From Pseudomonas rhizosphaerae (GTDB lineage Bacteria > Pseudomonadota > Gammaproteobacteria > Pseudomonadales > Pseudomonadaceae): DNA of 64,000 bases. Made by a program: the position numbers and the translations under genes. Below are positions 9,767-18,601 of this stretch, one piece after another; position 1 is the stretch's first letter, and every line of letters begins with the position of its first letter. Location of the stretch: positions 744,001-808,000 of the forward strand of contig NZ_CP009533.1 of NCBI RefSeq assembly GCF_000761155.1. Direction: 5' to 3'. Below the pieces are notes generated by a model. It searched no databases and was not told the DNA's origin. It was given only the letters and a program-made list of their open reading frames with translations.

Positions 9767-11287
9767 ATGACGTTTGATTGGAAATACATGTTTGGTCTGC
9801 TCAGTGATACCGAGTTCTGGATGGCGGCCTGGACCGTGATTCAACTCAGTGTATTGACCTGGGTCGTCAGTATCGTGCTGGGCTTCGTACTGGCGCTGGC
9901 GAAGCAATCTTCCCGTCCACTGCTCAACCTGCCGGCACGCGGTTACATCTGGCTGTTTCGCAGCCTGCCGCTGCTGGTCCTGCTGATATTCGTCTACAAC
10001 CTGCCACAGGCGCTGCCGTCTACGTCGGCGGTGCTGGCCAACCCGTTCTGGGCTGGATTGATCGCGCTGGTGTTGAGTGAAACGGCCTACGTCGCGGAGA
10101 TCCATCGCGGTGGGTTGCTTTCCATCGCCAAGGGGCAAAGCGAGGCTGCGCGAGCCTTGGGTCTGCGCTTCGCCGGCACCCAGTGGCGCATCGTCATCCC
10201 CCAAGCCTTGCGCGTCGCACTGCCGTCGCTCACCAACGAATTCATTTCCATCGTCAAGCTCAGCTCGCTGGTGTCGGTGATCTCGCTGACCGAGATCCTC
10301 ATGGTGGGTCAGCGCCTGTATTCGCAGAACTTTCTGGTCATGGAAACCATGGCAGGGGTGGCGTTCTTCTATGTGCTGATTGTGACCGTGTTCGACTTCC
10401 TGCTCAAACGCCTGGAGCGTTATCTGGACGTGACCCAGACCAAGGCCGCGCGTCAGCCGGATGCCGAAGTGCTGCGCCTGGCCACCCAGCACCGGGCCGC
10501 CGTGACGCGACCCGACAGCGCCGCGACCGGTCCCGCGTTGCAGGCGACCAAGCTACACAAGGCCTATAACGACGTCGAAGTGCTCGGTGCGGTGAGCCTG
10601 CAGATCGAGCCGGGCGAGGTGGTGTCGGTGATCGGTCCTTCGGGGTCGGGCAAGACCACGCTGATTCGCCTGCTCAACGGCCTGGAGCAGATCGACAACG
10701 GCGACATCAAGATCAACGGCAAACCGTTCATTCACCTGAATCGGCAGGGCGCGCAACCGCCGCGCTATGTGGAGCACGCCGAGCACCGCATGAACATCGG
10801 CATGGTGTTCCAGAGCTTCAATCTGTTCCCGCACATGACCGTGCTGAACAACCTGCTGATGGCGCCGCGTTATCACCGTCTGGCGCCGCTGGCCGAACTC
10901 AAGCAACAGGCCTACGCCCTGCTGCACAAGGTCGGCATGCTCGACCACGCCTGGAAATACCCGCATCAGTTGTCCGGCGGCCAACAGCAGCGCGTGGCGA
11001 TCGCCCGGGCATTGATGATGCGCCCGCAGATCATGCTGTTCGACGAGCCCACCTCGGCGCTCGATCCGGAGAAGGTCAACGAGGTGCTGCAGGTCATCGA
11101 GGCCCTGGCCAGCGAGGGCATCACCATGATCATCGTGACCCACGAAATGAATTTTGCCTTCAAGGTTTCCGATCGCATCGTCTTCATGGAGAAGGGGCGA
11201 GTGGTCTGCGACGACAGCCCGCAGGCGCTGCGTGGCGGTCACAACCCGCGAGTGGAAGCGTTCCTGAAAGATGTCTCGTTGGCCTGA
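9767..11287 (+). CDS. Amino acid ABC transporter, fused permease and ATPase
   Basis: The 506-residue protein joins two parts that are usually separate. Residues 1-220 are a HisM/GlnP-type permease with several membrane segments and the EAA loop EAARALGLRF. After a linker (about 220-255) comes an ATPase domain with Walker A GPSGSGKTT, signature LSGGQQQR and Walker B MLFDEP. It should work as a homodimer with the binding protein encoded at 12215-13048 and import an amino-acid-like compound. I chose the ATG at 9767 over a TTG at 9743. It is the first gene of the catabolic operon and is followed 29 bases later by the dioxygenase gene. Confidence 0.93.
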   Translation: MTFDWKYMFGLLSDTEFWMAAWTVIQLSVLTWVVSIVLGFVLALAKQSSRPLLNLPARGYIWLFRSLPLLVLLIFVYNLPQALPSTSAVLANPFWAGLIALVLSETAYVAEIHRGGLLSIAKGQSEAARALGLRFAGTQWRIVIPQALRVALPSLTNEFISIVKLSSLVSVISLTEILMVGQRLYSQNFLVMETMAGVAFFYVLIVTVFDFLLKRLERYLDVTQTKAARQPDAEVLRLATQHRAAVTRPDSAATGPALQATKLHKAYNDVEVLGAVSLQIEPGEVVSVIGPSGSGKTTLIRLLNGLEQIDNGDIKINGKPFIHLNRQGAQPPRYVEHAEHRMNIGMVFQSFNLFPHMTVLNNLLMAPRYHRLAPLAELKQQAYALLHKVGMLDHAWKYPHQLSGGQQQRVAIARALMMRPQIMLFDEPTSALDPEKVNEVLQVIEALASEGITMIIVTHEMNFAFKVSDRIVFMEKGRVVCDDSPQALRGGHNPRVEAFLKDVSLA

Positions 11288-11316
11288 AGCCAACCCTACC
11301 GGTGCGAGGAGAGAAC

Positions 11317-12189
11317 ATGATCGAGCAATGGCAGATAGACCAGTTTCACCAGGATGGCTTTCTGGTGGTCGAGGATGTGCTGGCGGCGCCTGAAGTGGCA
11401 GCGCTGCAGCATGACTTCGATCAATGGGTGCAGGACAGCCGCAGCCAGGCTCAGGCCTGGGGTGAAACCCTGGATGGTCGCGCACGCTTCGATGTGGAAA
11501 GCGATCACCGTGCCGACCATCCCTCGCTGCGCCGGGTAGCGTCGCCCACTGAGATTTCGCCAGCGTATCGCCAGACGGCCTTCGAATCGCGCATGGCCGA
11601 AATCGCCGGGCAGTTGATCGGCGGGACCGGCACCCGTTTCCATCACAGCAAGATCAACTCCAAGCTGCCGCACACCGCCACCCAAGTGAAATGGCATCAG
11701 GATTTCCTCTTCACCCCGCACAGCAACGACGACCTGGTGACGGCCCTGTTGATGGTCAGCGAAGTGACCGCGCAGAACGGTCCGCTCAAGGTGGTACCTG
11801 GCAGCCATAAAGGCCCGCTGTGGTCGCACTGGCATGACGAGCGTTTCACCGGCGCGGTGGCCGATGCCGTGGTCGAGGAACACTGCCAGGCGCCGGTGGC
11901 CTGCTTCGGCCCGCCCGGCTCGGTGTGCTTCATGCACACTCGCCTGCTGCATGCCTCAAGCCCCAATCACACCGAAGATCCGCGGACGCTGTTCATCAGC
12001 GTGTACGCCGCCGAGGACGCTCTGCCACTGGCCGACAACCCGCTGCCCAGTGAGCACGCCGGACGCCTGGTGGCCGGGTGCGAGAGCGGCTTGATCCGCA
12101 GCACCGAGAACCATGTGCGTCTGCCCCAGAAACCCAAGGGTGCATCGTTTTTCGTCCAACAGGCCGGTACCGACCTGGCGACTGCCTGA
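11317..12189 (+). CDS. Phytanoyl-CoA dioxygenase (PhyH) family Fe(II)/2-oxoglutarate oxygenase
   Basis: The 290-residue protein has the iron-binding HxD motif at H127-D129 (KWHQDF), a distal histidine around H212 (LLHAS), and R223 (DPRTLF) placed to hold 2-oxoglutarate. This is the non-haem iron triad of the PhyH/ectoine hydroxylase family. It is therefore probably a cytoplasmic hydroxylase of a small molecule, most likely the imported compound (inference). The ATG at 11317 follows an AGGAG site; a GTG at 11302 is the alternative. It lies between the transporter core and its binding protein, which ties its substrate to the transporter. Confidence 0.9.
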   Translation: MIEQWQIDQFHQDGFLVVEDVLAAPEVAALQHDFDQWVQDSRSQAQAWGETLDGRARFDVESDHRADHPSLRRVASPTEISPAYRQTAFESRMAEIAGQLIGGTGTRFHHSKINSKLPHTATQVKWHQDFLFTPHSNDDLVTALLMVSEVTAQNGPLKVVPGSHKGPLWSHWHDERFTGAVADAVVEEHCQAPVACFGPPGSVCFMHTRLLHASSPNHTEDPRTLFISVYAAEDALPLADNPLPSEHAGRLVAGCESGLIRSTENHVRLPQKPKGASFFVQQAGTDLATA

Positions 12190-12214
12190 ATCCATTGACT
12201 GCGAGGAATACCCC

Positions 12215-13048
12215 ATGAAGTTGCCAAGCCTGAAAGCCCGCCCCGTCGCCATGGCCGTGTTCGGCGCCATCCTGGCCGCCAGTTCGTTGAGCGCTTCGGC
12301 GTTCCAGCAGCCCGGCAAGATCGTCGCCGGGTCCGACATGACGTTCTTCCCTTACGAATACATGGAGAAGAACAAGCCTGCCGGCTTCGATATCGAGTTC
12401 CTCGACGGTCTCGCCAAGGTCATGGGCATGACTGCGGAAAACATCGACACCCGCTTTCCCAACCTGATCAGCGGGCTCCAGGCCGGACGGTTCGACATCA
12501 CCAACTCGTCGATGTACATCACCGCCGACCGCATGAAGGTGATCGACATGGTCCCTTACCTGAAAAGCGGTGAGTCGATCCTCGCGGTCAAGGGCAGCGC
12601 CTATCAGCCCAAGACGCCGGAAGAGTTCTGCGGGCACAAGATCGGCTCCATGGGCGCCACCTCCTGGCTTCAGCAATTGCAAAAGCTGTCCGCCGAGTAC
12701 TGCGTGAAGAACGGCCTGCAGCCGATCGCCATCAGTGAGTACGGCACCGATCCGCAAACTACCCAGGCCATGCTGGCCCACGCGGTGGAAGCGCAGATCA
12801 CCGACGCGGCGGTCGCTCGCGGGGTGGTCGACAAGCTGGGCGATCGCGTGGTGATTTCTTCGCAGACCCTGATCTACCCGGTGCTCAACGGCTTCGGTGT
12901 AAAGAAGGGCAACGACGAGGTCCGCAACGCGCTGATCCATGGCTTGGAGAAATACAGCAAGACCCCCGAATACGCGGCCCTGCTGGACAAGTACAAGTTC
13001 CAGGCGCCGACCGCCGATGACATCGCCGCCTTGATGCCCAACCCCTGA
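12215..13048 (+). CDS. Amino-acid-type ABC transporter substrate-binding protein
   Basis: The 277-residue protein has a Sec signal peptide with probable cleavage after ASA at residue 29. A family 3 periplasmic binding domain follows (AGFDIEFLDGLAKVMG; the ligand-side segment DITNSSMYITADR). It should capture the substrate in the periplasm for the fused permease-ATPase encoded upstream. The ATG at 12215 follows a GAGGAA site. Proteins of this family bind amino acids, opines or similar charged compounds. The actual ligand is not known. Confidence 0.92.
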   Translation: MKLPSLKARPVAMAVFGAILAASSLSASAFQQPGKIVAGSDMTFFPYEYMEKNKPAGFDIEFLDGLAKVMGMTAENIDTRFPNLISGLQAGRFDITNSSMYITADRMKVIDMVPYLKSGESILAVKGSAYQPKTPEEFCGHKIGSMGATSWLQQLQKLSAEYCVKNGLQPIAISEYGTDPQTTQAMLAHAVEAQITDAAVARGVVDKLGDRVVISSQTLIYPVLNGFGVKKGNDEVRNALIHGLEKYSKTPEYAALLDKYKFQAPTADDIAALMPNP

Positions 13049-13119
13049 TATCGCGCCTCGACATCAGCCGACAGTACCCGTCGATCCTGGCGGGTACGTT
13101 TCAATGGAGTGCCCAGAGC

Positions 13120-13851
13120 ATGGCCCTGAGTTTCGAAGAACAGACGCGCATCGACCTGGCCGCAACGTTCCGCATCATCGCCCACCTGGGCATGCACGAG
13201 GCGGTTGCCAACCATTTCAGCGCCGCCATCAGCGCCGACGGCAAGCAGTTCCTGCTCAACCCCAAGTGGGTGCATTTCTCGCGGCTGCGGGCCAGTGACC
13301 TGTTGCTGCTCGATGCCGACGACACCGAAGCCGCGCACCGCCCGGACGTGGACGCCACCGCCTGGTCGATCCACGGCCAGGTTCACCAGCGCCTGCCCGA
13401 TGCCCGTGTGGTGCTGCACCTGCACCCGGTCTACACCACGGCCGTGGCTTGCCTTGCGCAACCGAAGATTCTGCCGGTCGACCAGAACACGGCGCGTTAT
13501 TTCAACCGCATCGCGGTGGACGAACTCTACGGCGGCATGGCCGATACCAGCGCCGAGGGTGCCCGCCTGGCCAACCTGCTGCAGGACAAGCGCCGGCTAT
13601 TGATGGGCAACCACGGCATCATCGTGGTCGCGCCGACGGTAGGCGAGGCGTTCGACGACATCTGGACTCTGGAGCGGGCCTGCCAAATTCTGGTCACGGC
13701 CTGGTCGACCGGCCAGCCGCTCAAGGTGCTGGCCGATGAGGTGGCGGAAAAGACCGCACGTGACTGGGAAAAGATCTCCGACTTTTCCCAACGCCACTTC
13801 GAAGAAATGAAGCACCTGATGATCCAGGCGGATCCTTCGCTGGTGGACTGA
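13120..13851 (+). CDS. Class II aldolase/adducin family protein
   Basis: The 243-residue protein has the class II aldolase fold signals: an early segment EAVANHFSAAI, the zinc-binding HxH pair in VLHLHP, and a third histidine in LMGNHGIIV. Members split or epimerise hydroxylated carbon chains, or act as decarboxylases, using a divalent metal. In this cluster it could cleave a product hydroxylated by the PhyH enzyme (inference). It starts at the ATG at 13120, 71 bases after the binding-protein gene. A 132-base gap without visible features separates it from the next gene. Confidence 0.9.
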   Translation: MALSFEEQTRIDLAATFRIIAHLGMHEAVANHFSAAISADGKQFLLNPKWVHFSRLRASDLLLLDADDTEAAHRPDVDATAWSIHGQVHQRLPDARVVLHLHPVYTTAVACLAQPKILPVDQNTARYFNRIAVDELYGGMADTSAEGARLANLLQDKRRLLMGNHGIIVVAPTVGEAFDDIWTLERACQILVTAWSTGQPLKVLADEVAEKTARDWEKISDFSQRHFEEMKHLMIQADPSLVD

Positions 13852-13983
13852 GCGCAACCGAGCGCCCGACTGATTGAAGCTTTGCACACAGCCTCGCGGG
13901 TGCCGCAGGACGCCGTGCGCCCGGCTTTCGAATTTTCATGAAGACAGCGACTGGCCACCGACGGCCTGTCGAAGGATGCCAAG

Positions 13984-15279
13984 ATGAACCAACAGATCAC
14001 CGAAATAGACACCCTAGTCGTAGGCGCCGGCCAGGCCGGCGTGGCCATGAGCGAGCACCTGAGCCGTCTGGGTATCCCTCATCTGGTGCTGGAGCGGCAT
14101 CGTATCGCCGAAGCCTGGCGCTCGGGCCGCTGGGACTCGCTGGTGGCCAACGGCCCGGCCTGGCACGATCGGTTCCCGGGTCTGGAATTCGACATGGATC
14201 CCGATGGTTTTGCCGGCAAGGAGCAGGTGGCCGATTATTTCGAGGCCTATGCCCGCAAGTTCGATGCGCCGATCAAGACCGGGGTCGAGGTCAAGCGGGT
14301 CACGCGCAATGTGGGCCGTGCCGGCTTTACCGTGGAAACCAGCGATGGCATCTATTGCGTCAACCACTTGGTATCGGCCACCGGGCCGTTTCAGAAGCCG
14401 GTGATCCCGGCCATCGCGCCCACGGATTCGACCCTCCACCAGATTCACTCGGCGCACTATTTCAATCCTGAACAATTGCCCGAAGGCGCGGTGCTGGTGG
14501 TCGGTGCCGGTTCCTCCGGGGTGCAGATCGCCGAGGAGCTGCTGCGTGCCGGGCGTAAGGTCTACCTTTCGGTGGGTCCCCACGATCGGCCGCCGCGCGC
14601 CTACCGTGGGCGCGACTTCTGCTGGTGGCTGGGGGTACTCGGGCTGTGGGACAGCGAAACGGTGCAGGCGGGTCGGGAGCACGTCACCATCGCCGTCAGC
14701 GGTGCCCGCGGCGGGCACACCGTGGACTTCCGGCGACTGGCTCAGGCGGGCATGGTGCTGGTGGGTCTGACCGAGCGCTTTGCCGACGGCAAGGTCAGCT
14801 TCGCCCAGGATCTGAACGAGAATCTGGACCGGGGCGACGAGAACTACCTGGCACTGCTCGATGCTGCCGATGCCTACGCCGAGCGCAACGGCCTGGACCT
14901 GCCCCTGGAGCCGACTGCCCGCGAGCGCGTGGCCAACGCGGCGTGCATTGCCCAACCGCTGCAGACGCTGGACCTGACCGAGGCGGGGGTGTCCACGATC
15001 ATCTGGGCCACTGGCTATTCGCAGGACTACAGCTGGCTGCAGGTCGACGCCTTCCACGCCAATGGCAAGCCACGCCATCAGCGCGGTGTGAGCAGCGAGC
15101 AGGGCGTCTACTTCGTCGGCCTGCCCTGGCTGTCGCGGCGCGGGTCGGCCTTTATCTGGGGCGTTTGGCACGACGCCAAGCATGTCGCCGATCAGATCGC
15201 CACGCAGCGCAAGTACCGCGCCTATGACGAGTCCCGAAGCGCTGCCCAGACACCCGCGCCGTTGCGCGCCAACGCTTGA
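13984..15279 (+). CDS. FMO-like FAD/NAD(P)-binding oxidoreductase (CzcO type)
   Basis: The 431-residue protein has an FAD-binding GAGQAG at residues 14-19 and an NADPH-binding GAGSSG at 174-179, with ATG motifs at about 132 (SATGPF) and near residue 345 (WATGYS). This is the layout of single-component flavin monooxygenases. It could oxygenate a nitrogen or sulfur atom, or oxidise an amine, in the pathway. The characteristic FMO fingerprint between the two dinucleotide sites is only loosely kept (QIHSAHYF), so simple oxidase activity is also possible. Confidence 0.9.
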   Translation: MNQQITEIDTLVVGAGQAGVAMSEHLSRLGIPHLVLERHRIAEAWRSGRWDSLVANGPAWHDRFPGLEFDMDPDGFAGKEQVADYFEAYARKFDAPIKTGVEVKRVTRNVGRAGFTVETSDGIYCVNHLVSATGPFQKPVIPAIAPTDSTLHQIHSAHYFNPEQLPEGAVLVVGAGSSGVQIAEELLRAGRKVYLSVGPHDRPPRAYRGRDFCWWLGVLGLWDSETVQAGREHVTIAVSGARGGHTVDFRRLAQAGMVLVGLTERFADGKVSFAQDLNENLDRGDENYLALLDAADAYAERNGLDLPLEPTARERVANAACIAQPLQTLDLTEAGVSTIIWATGYSQDYSWLQVDAFHANGKPRHQRGVSSEQGVYFVGLPWLSRRGSAFIWGVWHDAKHVADQIATQRKYRAYDESRSAAQTPAPLRANA

Positions 15280-15328
15280 TCATCACTGTGTCGCGTCACC
15301 TCGACGCGCACGCCAAGGAGCCTCGTTC

Positions 15329-15739
15329 ATGGTCACTCATACCCGCATCCGCATGTTCAACACCAAGGACACCTACCCCAACCAAAGCCTGGACAATGAT
15401 TTGTGCCAGGCCGTCCGCGCCGGCAATACTGTTTACGTGCGCGGTCAGGTGGGCACCGACTTTGACGGCAACCTGGTCGGCCTGGGCGACCCTGCGGCGC
15501 AGGCCGAGCAGGCCATGAAAAACGTCGAGCAGTTGCTGGAAGAGGCAGGCAGTGACCTGTCGCACATCGTCAAGACCACCACCTACATCATCGATCCGCG
15601 TTATCGCGAGCCGGTCTATCACGTCGTTGGTCGTTGGCTCAAAGGTGTCTTTCCGATCTCCACGGGGCTGGTGGTCTCGGCCCTAGGCCAGCCGCAGTGG
15701 CTGATGGAAATCGACGTGATCGCCGTCATTCCTGACTGA
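15329..15739 (+). CDS. Rid (YjgF/YER057c/UK114) family protein lacking the catalytic arginine
   Basis: The 136-residue protein has the Rid fold signals GNTVYVRGQVG and the C-terminal block LMEIDVIAVIP. RidA proper hydrolyses reactive enamines/imines with an arginine in the segment PxR[ST]. Here the matching segment reads FPISTGLVV, so that arginine appears to be replaced by serine. It therefore probably belongs to one of the diverged Rid subgroups with a pathway-specific role. The start is the ATG at 15329 with AAGGAG nine bases upstream; the open frame reaches back to 15182, inside the previous gene. It is 13 bases before the DUF1028 gene. Confidence 0.9.
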   Translation: MVTHTRIRMFNTKDTYPNQSLDNDLCQAVRAGNTVYVRGQVGTDFDGNLVGLGDPAAQAEQAMKNVEQLLEEAGSDLSHIVKTTTYIIDPRYREPVYHVVGRWLKGVFPISTGLVVSALGQPQWLMEIDVIAVIPD

Positions 15740-15752
15740 GGAGTTCTCTGCC

Positions 15753-16430
15753 ATGACCTTTTCCATCGCAGCACGCTGCGCCGAAACCGGCCAGTTGGGC
15801 ATCGCCATCAGTTCGTCGAGCATCGCCGTGGGTGCTCGCTGCCCGTGGCTTTTGGCCGGTGTGGGCGCGGTGTCGTCGCAGAACATCACCCTGCCAGCCC
15901 TCGGTCCGCAGGCGCTGGCGCAACTGGAACAACAGGTGTCGCCTGACCAGGCGTTGCAACAGGTGTTGGACCGCGACGGCTTCGGTGCGTATCGCCAGAT
16001 CATCGCCATCGATGCGCAAGGCCGCAGCGCCTACGCCAGTGGCAGCCAGACCTTGGGTATTCATCACGCGCGCAGCGGTGAGCAGTGCGTGGCCGCCGGC
16101 AACATGCTGGCCGGCACTGCGGTGGTCGACGCCGTGGTCGAGGCGTTCGAAAACGCCTCCGGGCACCTCGCCGAGCGTCTGCTGCACGCCATGCTCGCCG
16201 GCCTGGCCGCGGGCGGCGAAGCCGGACCGGTGCATTCGGCGGCGCTGAAGGTGGTGGGCGAGCTGCCGTGGCCCATTGTCGATCTGCGCGTTGACTGGGC
16301 CGAGCATGACCCTTTGGGCGAGCTGCAGAGTTTGTGGCAGGCCTATCGACCACAGCTGCAGGACTACATCGACCGTGCCCTGAATCCGGCGGTGGCACCG
16401 GGCTATGGCGTGCCCGGAGACGCGCGATGA
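15753..16430 (+). CDS. DUF1028 family protein
   Basis: The 225-residue protein starts MTFSIAARCAETGQLG and has the DUF1028 pattern: GIAISSSSIAVGARCPW, then VSSQNITLPALG, and GEAGPVHSAALKV toward the end. The fold is thought to resemble N-terminal-nucleophile hydrolases, but the reaction is not established. Such genes often sit beside Rid and ArgE-like genes, as here. It overlaps the next start codon by four bases. Confidence 0.88.
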   Translation: MTFSIAARCAETGQLGIAISSSSIAVGARCPWLLAGVGAVSSQNITLPALGPQALAQLEQQVSPDQALQQVLDRDGFGAYRQIIAIDAQGRSAYASGSQTLGIHHARSGEQCVAAGNMLAGTAVVDAVVEAFENASGHLAERLLHAMLAGLAAGGEAGPVHSAALKVVGELPWPIVDLRVDWAEHDPLGELQSLWQAYRPQLQDYIDRALNPAVAPGYGVPGDAR

Positions 16431-17581
16431 GCGCCAGCCGTGAGCTGCTGGCGCACTTGGTGGCCTTCGACACCACCAGCCGCGAATCCAACCTTGCCCT
16501 GATCGAGTTCGTTCGAGACTACCTGGTCGGGCACGGTGTGAGCAGCGAGCTGATCTACAACGAGGATGGCAGTAAGGCCAATCTGTTCGCCAGCATCGGC
16601 CCGGCCGATGTACCGGGCATCGTTCTGTCGGGGCATACCGACGTGGTGCCGGTGGACGGTCAGGCCTGGACGTATCCACCCTTTCAGTTGAGCGAAGCGG
16701 ACGGCCGGCTGTATGGCCGCGGCACGGCCGACATGAAAGGCTACATTGCCTGCGTGCTGGCGCAGGTGCCCGCTTTGGTGCAGGCGCCCCTGCGTCGGCC
16801 CGTGCACATTGCTTTGTCCTACGATGAAGAAGTCGGTTGCCTGGGCGTGCGTTCGCTGATCGAAGCCTTGCAGCGTCAGCCGGTGCAGCCGATGTTGTGC
16901 GTGATCGGCGAGCCCACCGAGCTGGCGCCGGTGCTCGGGCACAAGGGCAAACTGGCCATGCGCTGCGAGGTACAGGGCCTGGCCTGCCATTCGGCCCATG
17001 CGCCGAGCGGGGTCAATGCCATCGAATACGCCGCCCGGCTGATTGCCGAACTGGGCCGGCTGGGCGACGCGCTGCAGGCACCGACTGCCCGCAACGAGCG
17101 CTTCGATCCACCGTTTTCCACGGTGCAGGTGGGAGTGATCGCTGGCGGTACCGCGCTCAACATCGTCCCCCAGCACTGCCGTTTCGATTTCGAGGTGCGC
17201 TCGCTGCCTGCCGAAGATCCGCGACAGTTGACCCAGGCCCTGCAACGCTACGCCGAGCACACGCTGCTGCCAGCAATGCAGGCGATCAGTGGGCAGAGTG
17301 CGATTCGGTTCAGCGAGCTGTCCAGCTATCCGGGCCTGGACGTGAGCCATGCCAGCGAGGCTGCCCGCTTGATCGCGCGGTTCAGCGGTTCGCAGGCGTT
17401 TTCCACGGTGGCCTTCGGTACCGAAGGCGGGCTGTTCGACCAGGCGGGCATCGCCACTGTGGTGTGCGGACCCGGCAGCATGGCCCAAGGGCACAAGCCC
17501 GATGAGTTCGTCAGCGTCGCGCAGTTGGCCGGATGCGACGAAATGCTGGGACGGATACTGGCTTTCGCCTGCGAAGGCTAA
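16427..17581 (+). CDS. ArgE/DapE-family metallohydrolase (acetylornithine deacetylase-like)
   Basis: The 384-residue M20-family enzyme has the metal ligands H70 and D102 (SGHTDVV; GTADMKG), the general-base pair E134-E135 (SYDEEVG), and a dimerisation domain around 180-290. ArgE removes the acetyl group of N-acetylornithine, but this operon context is catabolic, so the substrate is more likely an N-acylated or similar amide linked to the imported compound. The ATG at 16427 overlaps the DUF1028 stop. It ends the cluster, 32 bases before a bidirectional terminator. Confidence 0.9.
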   Translation: MSASRELLAHLVAFDTTSRESNLALIEFVRDYLVGHGVSSELIYNEDGSKANLFASIGPADVPGIVLSGHTDVVPVDGQAWTYPPFQLSEADGRLYGRGTADMKGYIACVLAQVPALVQAPLRRPVHIALSYDEEVGCLGVRSLIEALQRQPVQPMLCVIGEPTELAPVLGHKGKLAMRCEVQGLACHSAHAPSGVNAIEYAARLIAELGRLGDALQAPTARNERFDPPFSTVQVGVIAGGTALNIVPQHCRFDFEVRSLPAEDPRQLTQALQRYAEHTLLPAMQAISGQSAIRFSELSSYPGLDVSHASEAARLIARFSGSQAFSTVAFGTEGGLFDQAGIATVVCGPGSMAQGHKPDEFVSVAQLAGCDEMLGRILAFACEG

Positions 17582-17613
17582 GCAGAACGGGCGCTTGAAT
17601 CGTGCCCATAAAA

Positions 17614-17635
17614 AAAGCACCCCGTAGGGTGCTTT
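17614..17635. terminator. Bidirectional terminator between the catabolic cluster and suhB
   Basis: AAAGCACCC and GGGTGCTTT pair around a CGTA loop, with extra A residues on the left and a T-rich stretch on the right. It serves the ArgE-like gene on the plus strand and suhB on the minus strand, and closes the accessory cluster. Confidence 0.9.
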
Positions 17636-17651
17636 CTTGTCGCAGCAAGGC

Positions 17652-18467
17652 TTAGCGCTTGAGCGAGGCTGGCAAGTGCGGCTGGATTGCAGTCAGCACT
17701 GCCTTGAAGCACTTGGTGTTGCCGGCAACGATGTGGCCGTTTTCAAGGAAGTTGTGACCGCCGGTGAAATCGCTCACCAGACCACCTGCTTCCTGGATCA
17801 ACAGCACGCCTGCGGCCATGTCCCACTCCGACAGGCCCGACTCCCAGAATGCATCGAAGCGGCCGGCGGCAACGTAGGCCAGGTCCAGGCTGGCGGAACC
17901 GGCGCGGCGAATGCCGGCGGTCTGGCCGACCAGGCTGCGGAACATGCCCAGGTAGTTGTCCAGGTTGTCCGTCTGGTTGTCGCGGAACGGGAAGCCAGTG
18001 CCCAGCAGGGCGCCGTTCAGGCTGGTGCGACCGCTGACGCGCAGGCGGCGTCCATTGAGCTGGGCGCCACGGCCACGGCTGGCGGTGAATTCTTCCTGGC
18101 GGACCGGATCGAGCACCACGGCGTGTTCCAGGCGACCACGGTATTTGCAGGCGATGCTGACGGCGAAGTGCGGCACGCCGCGCAGGAAGTTGGTGGTGCC
18201 GTCCAGTGGGTCGATGATCCACAGGTAATCTTGGCCTTCGCCGCTGCCGGGGTGGAAGCCGGTCTCTTCGCCACGGATGCCGTGGGTCGGGTGGGCCCTG
18301 CGCAGGGCGTCGATGATTGTCTGTTCAGCGGCGCGATCGATTTCGGACACGTAGTCCTTGGCCTCTTTCTCGTCGACCTTGATGGTGTCCAAGCGCTCGA
18401 TGGAGCGGAAGATCAATTCACTGGCGCTGCGGGCGGCGCGCAGCGCGATATTCAGCATGGGCTGCAT
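17652..18467 (-). CDS. suhB: Inositol-1-monophosphatase SuhB
   Basis: The 271-residue protein has the lithium-sensitive phosphatase motifs: GEETGF near residue 67, IIDPLDGTTNFLRG near residue 84, and WDMAAGVLLIQEAGG toward the end. SuhB hydrolyses inositol phosphates. In gamma-proteobacteria it also joins the rRNA antitermination complex, and in Pseudomonas it affects virulence gene control. It is divergent from trmJ with a 134-base promoter region between them. Confidence 0.95.
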   Translation of the reverse strand: MQPMLNIALRAARSASELIFRSIERLDTIKVDEKEAKDYVSEIDRAAEQTIIDALRRAHPTHGIRGEETGFHPGSGEGQDYLWIIDPLDGTTNFLRGVPHFAVSIACKYRGRLEHAVVLDPVRQEEFTASRGRGAQLNGRRLRVSGRTSLNGALLGTGFPFRDNQTDNLDNYLGMFRSLVGQTAGIRRAGSASLDLAYVAAGRFDAFWESGLSEWDMAAGVLLIQEAGGLVSDFTGGHNFLENGHIVAGNTKCFKAVLTAIQPHLPASLKR

Positions 18468-18601
18468 GGACGTTTCACCTAAGGTCGTTAAAGAAAGCCG
18501 CGCATTCTAGCAGAAAAGTCGTGGACAAGAAGAGGGACATAGCCTTAGTTATAGGCCTTCTGTAATATTTGCCGCCCTTTCCCCGACACAGAGCCCTAGC
18601 C

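Noticed and set aside
16427..17581. Calling this gene argE of arginine synthesis
   Set aside because: The family fits, but the position in a LysR-controlled import and oxidation operon argues for a catabolic role, so no gene symbol was given.
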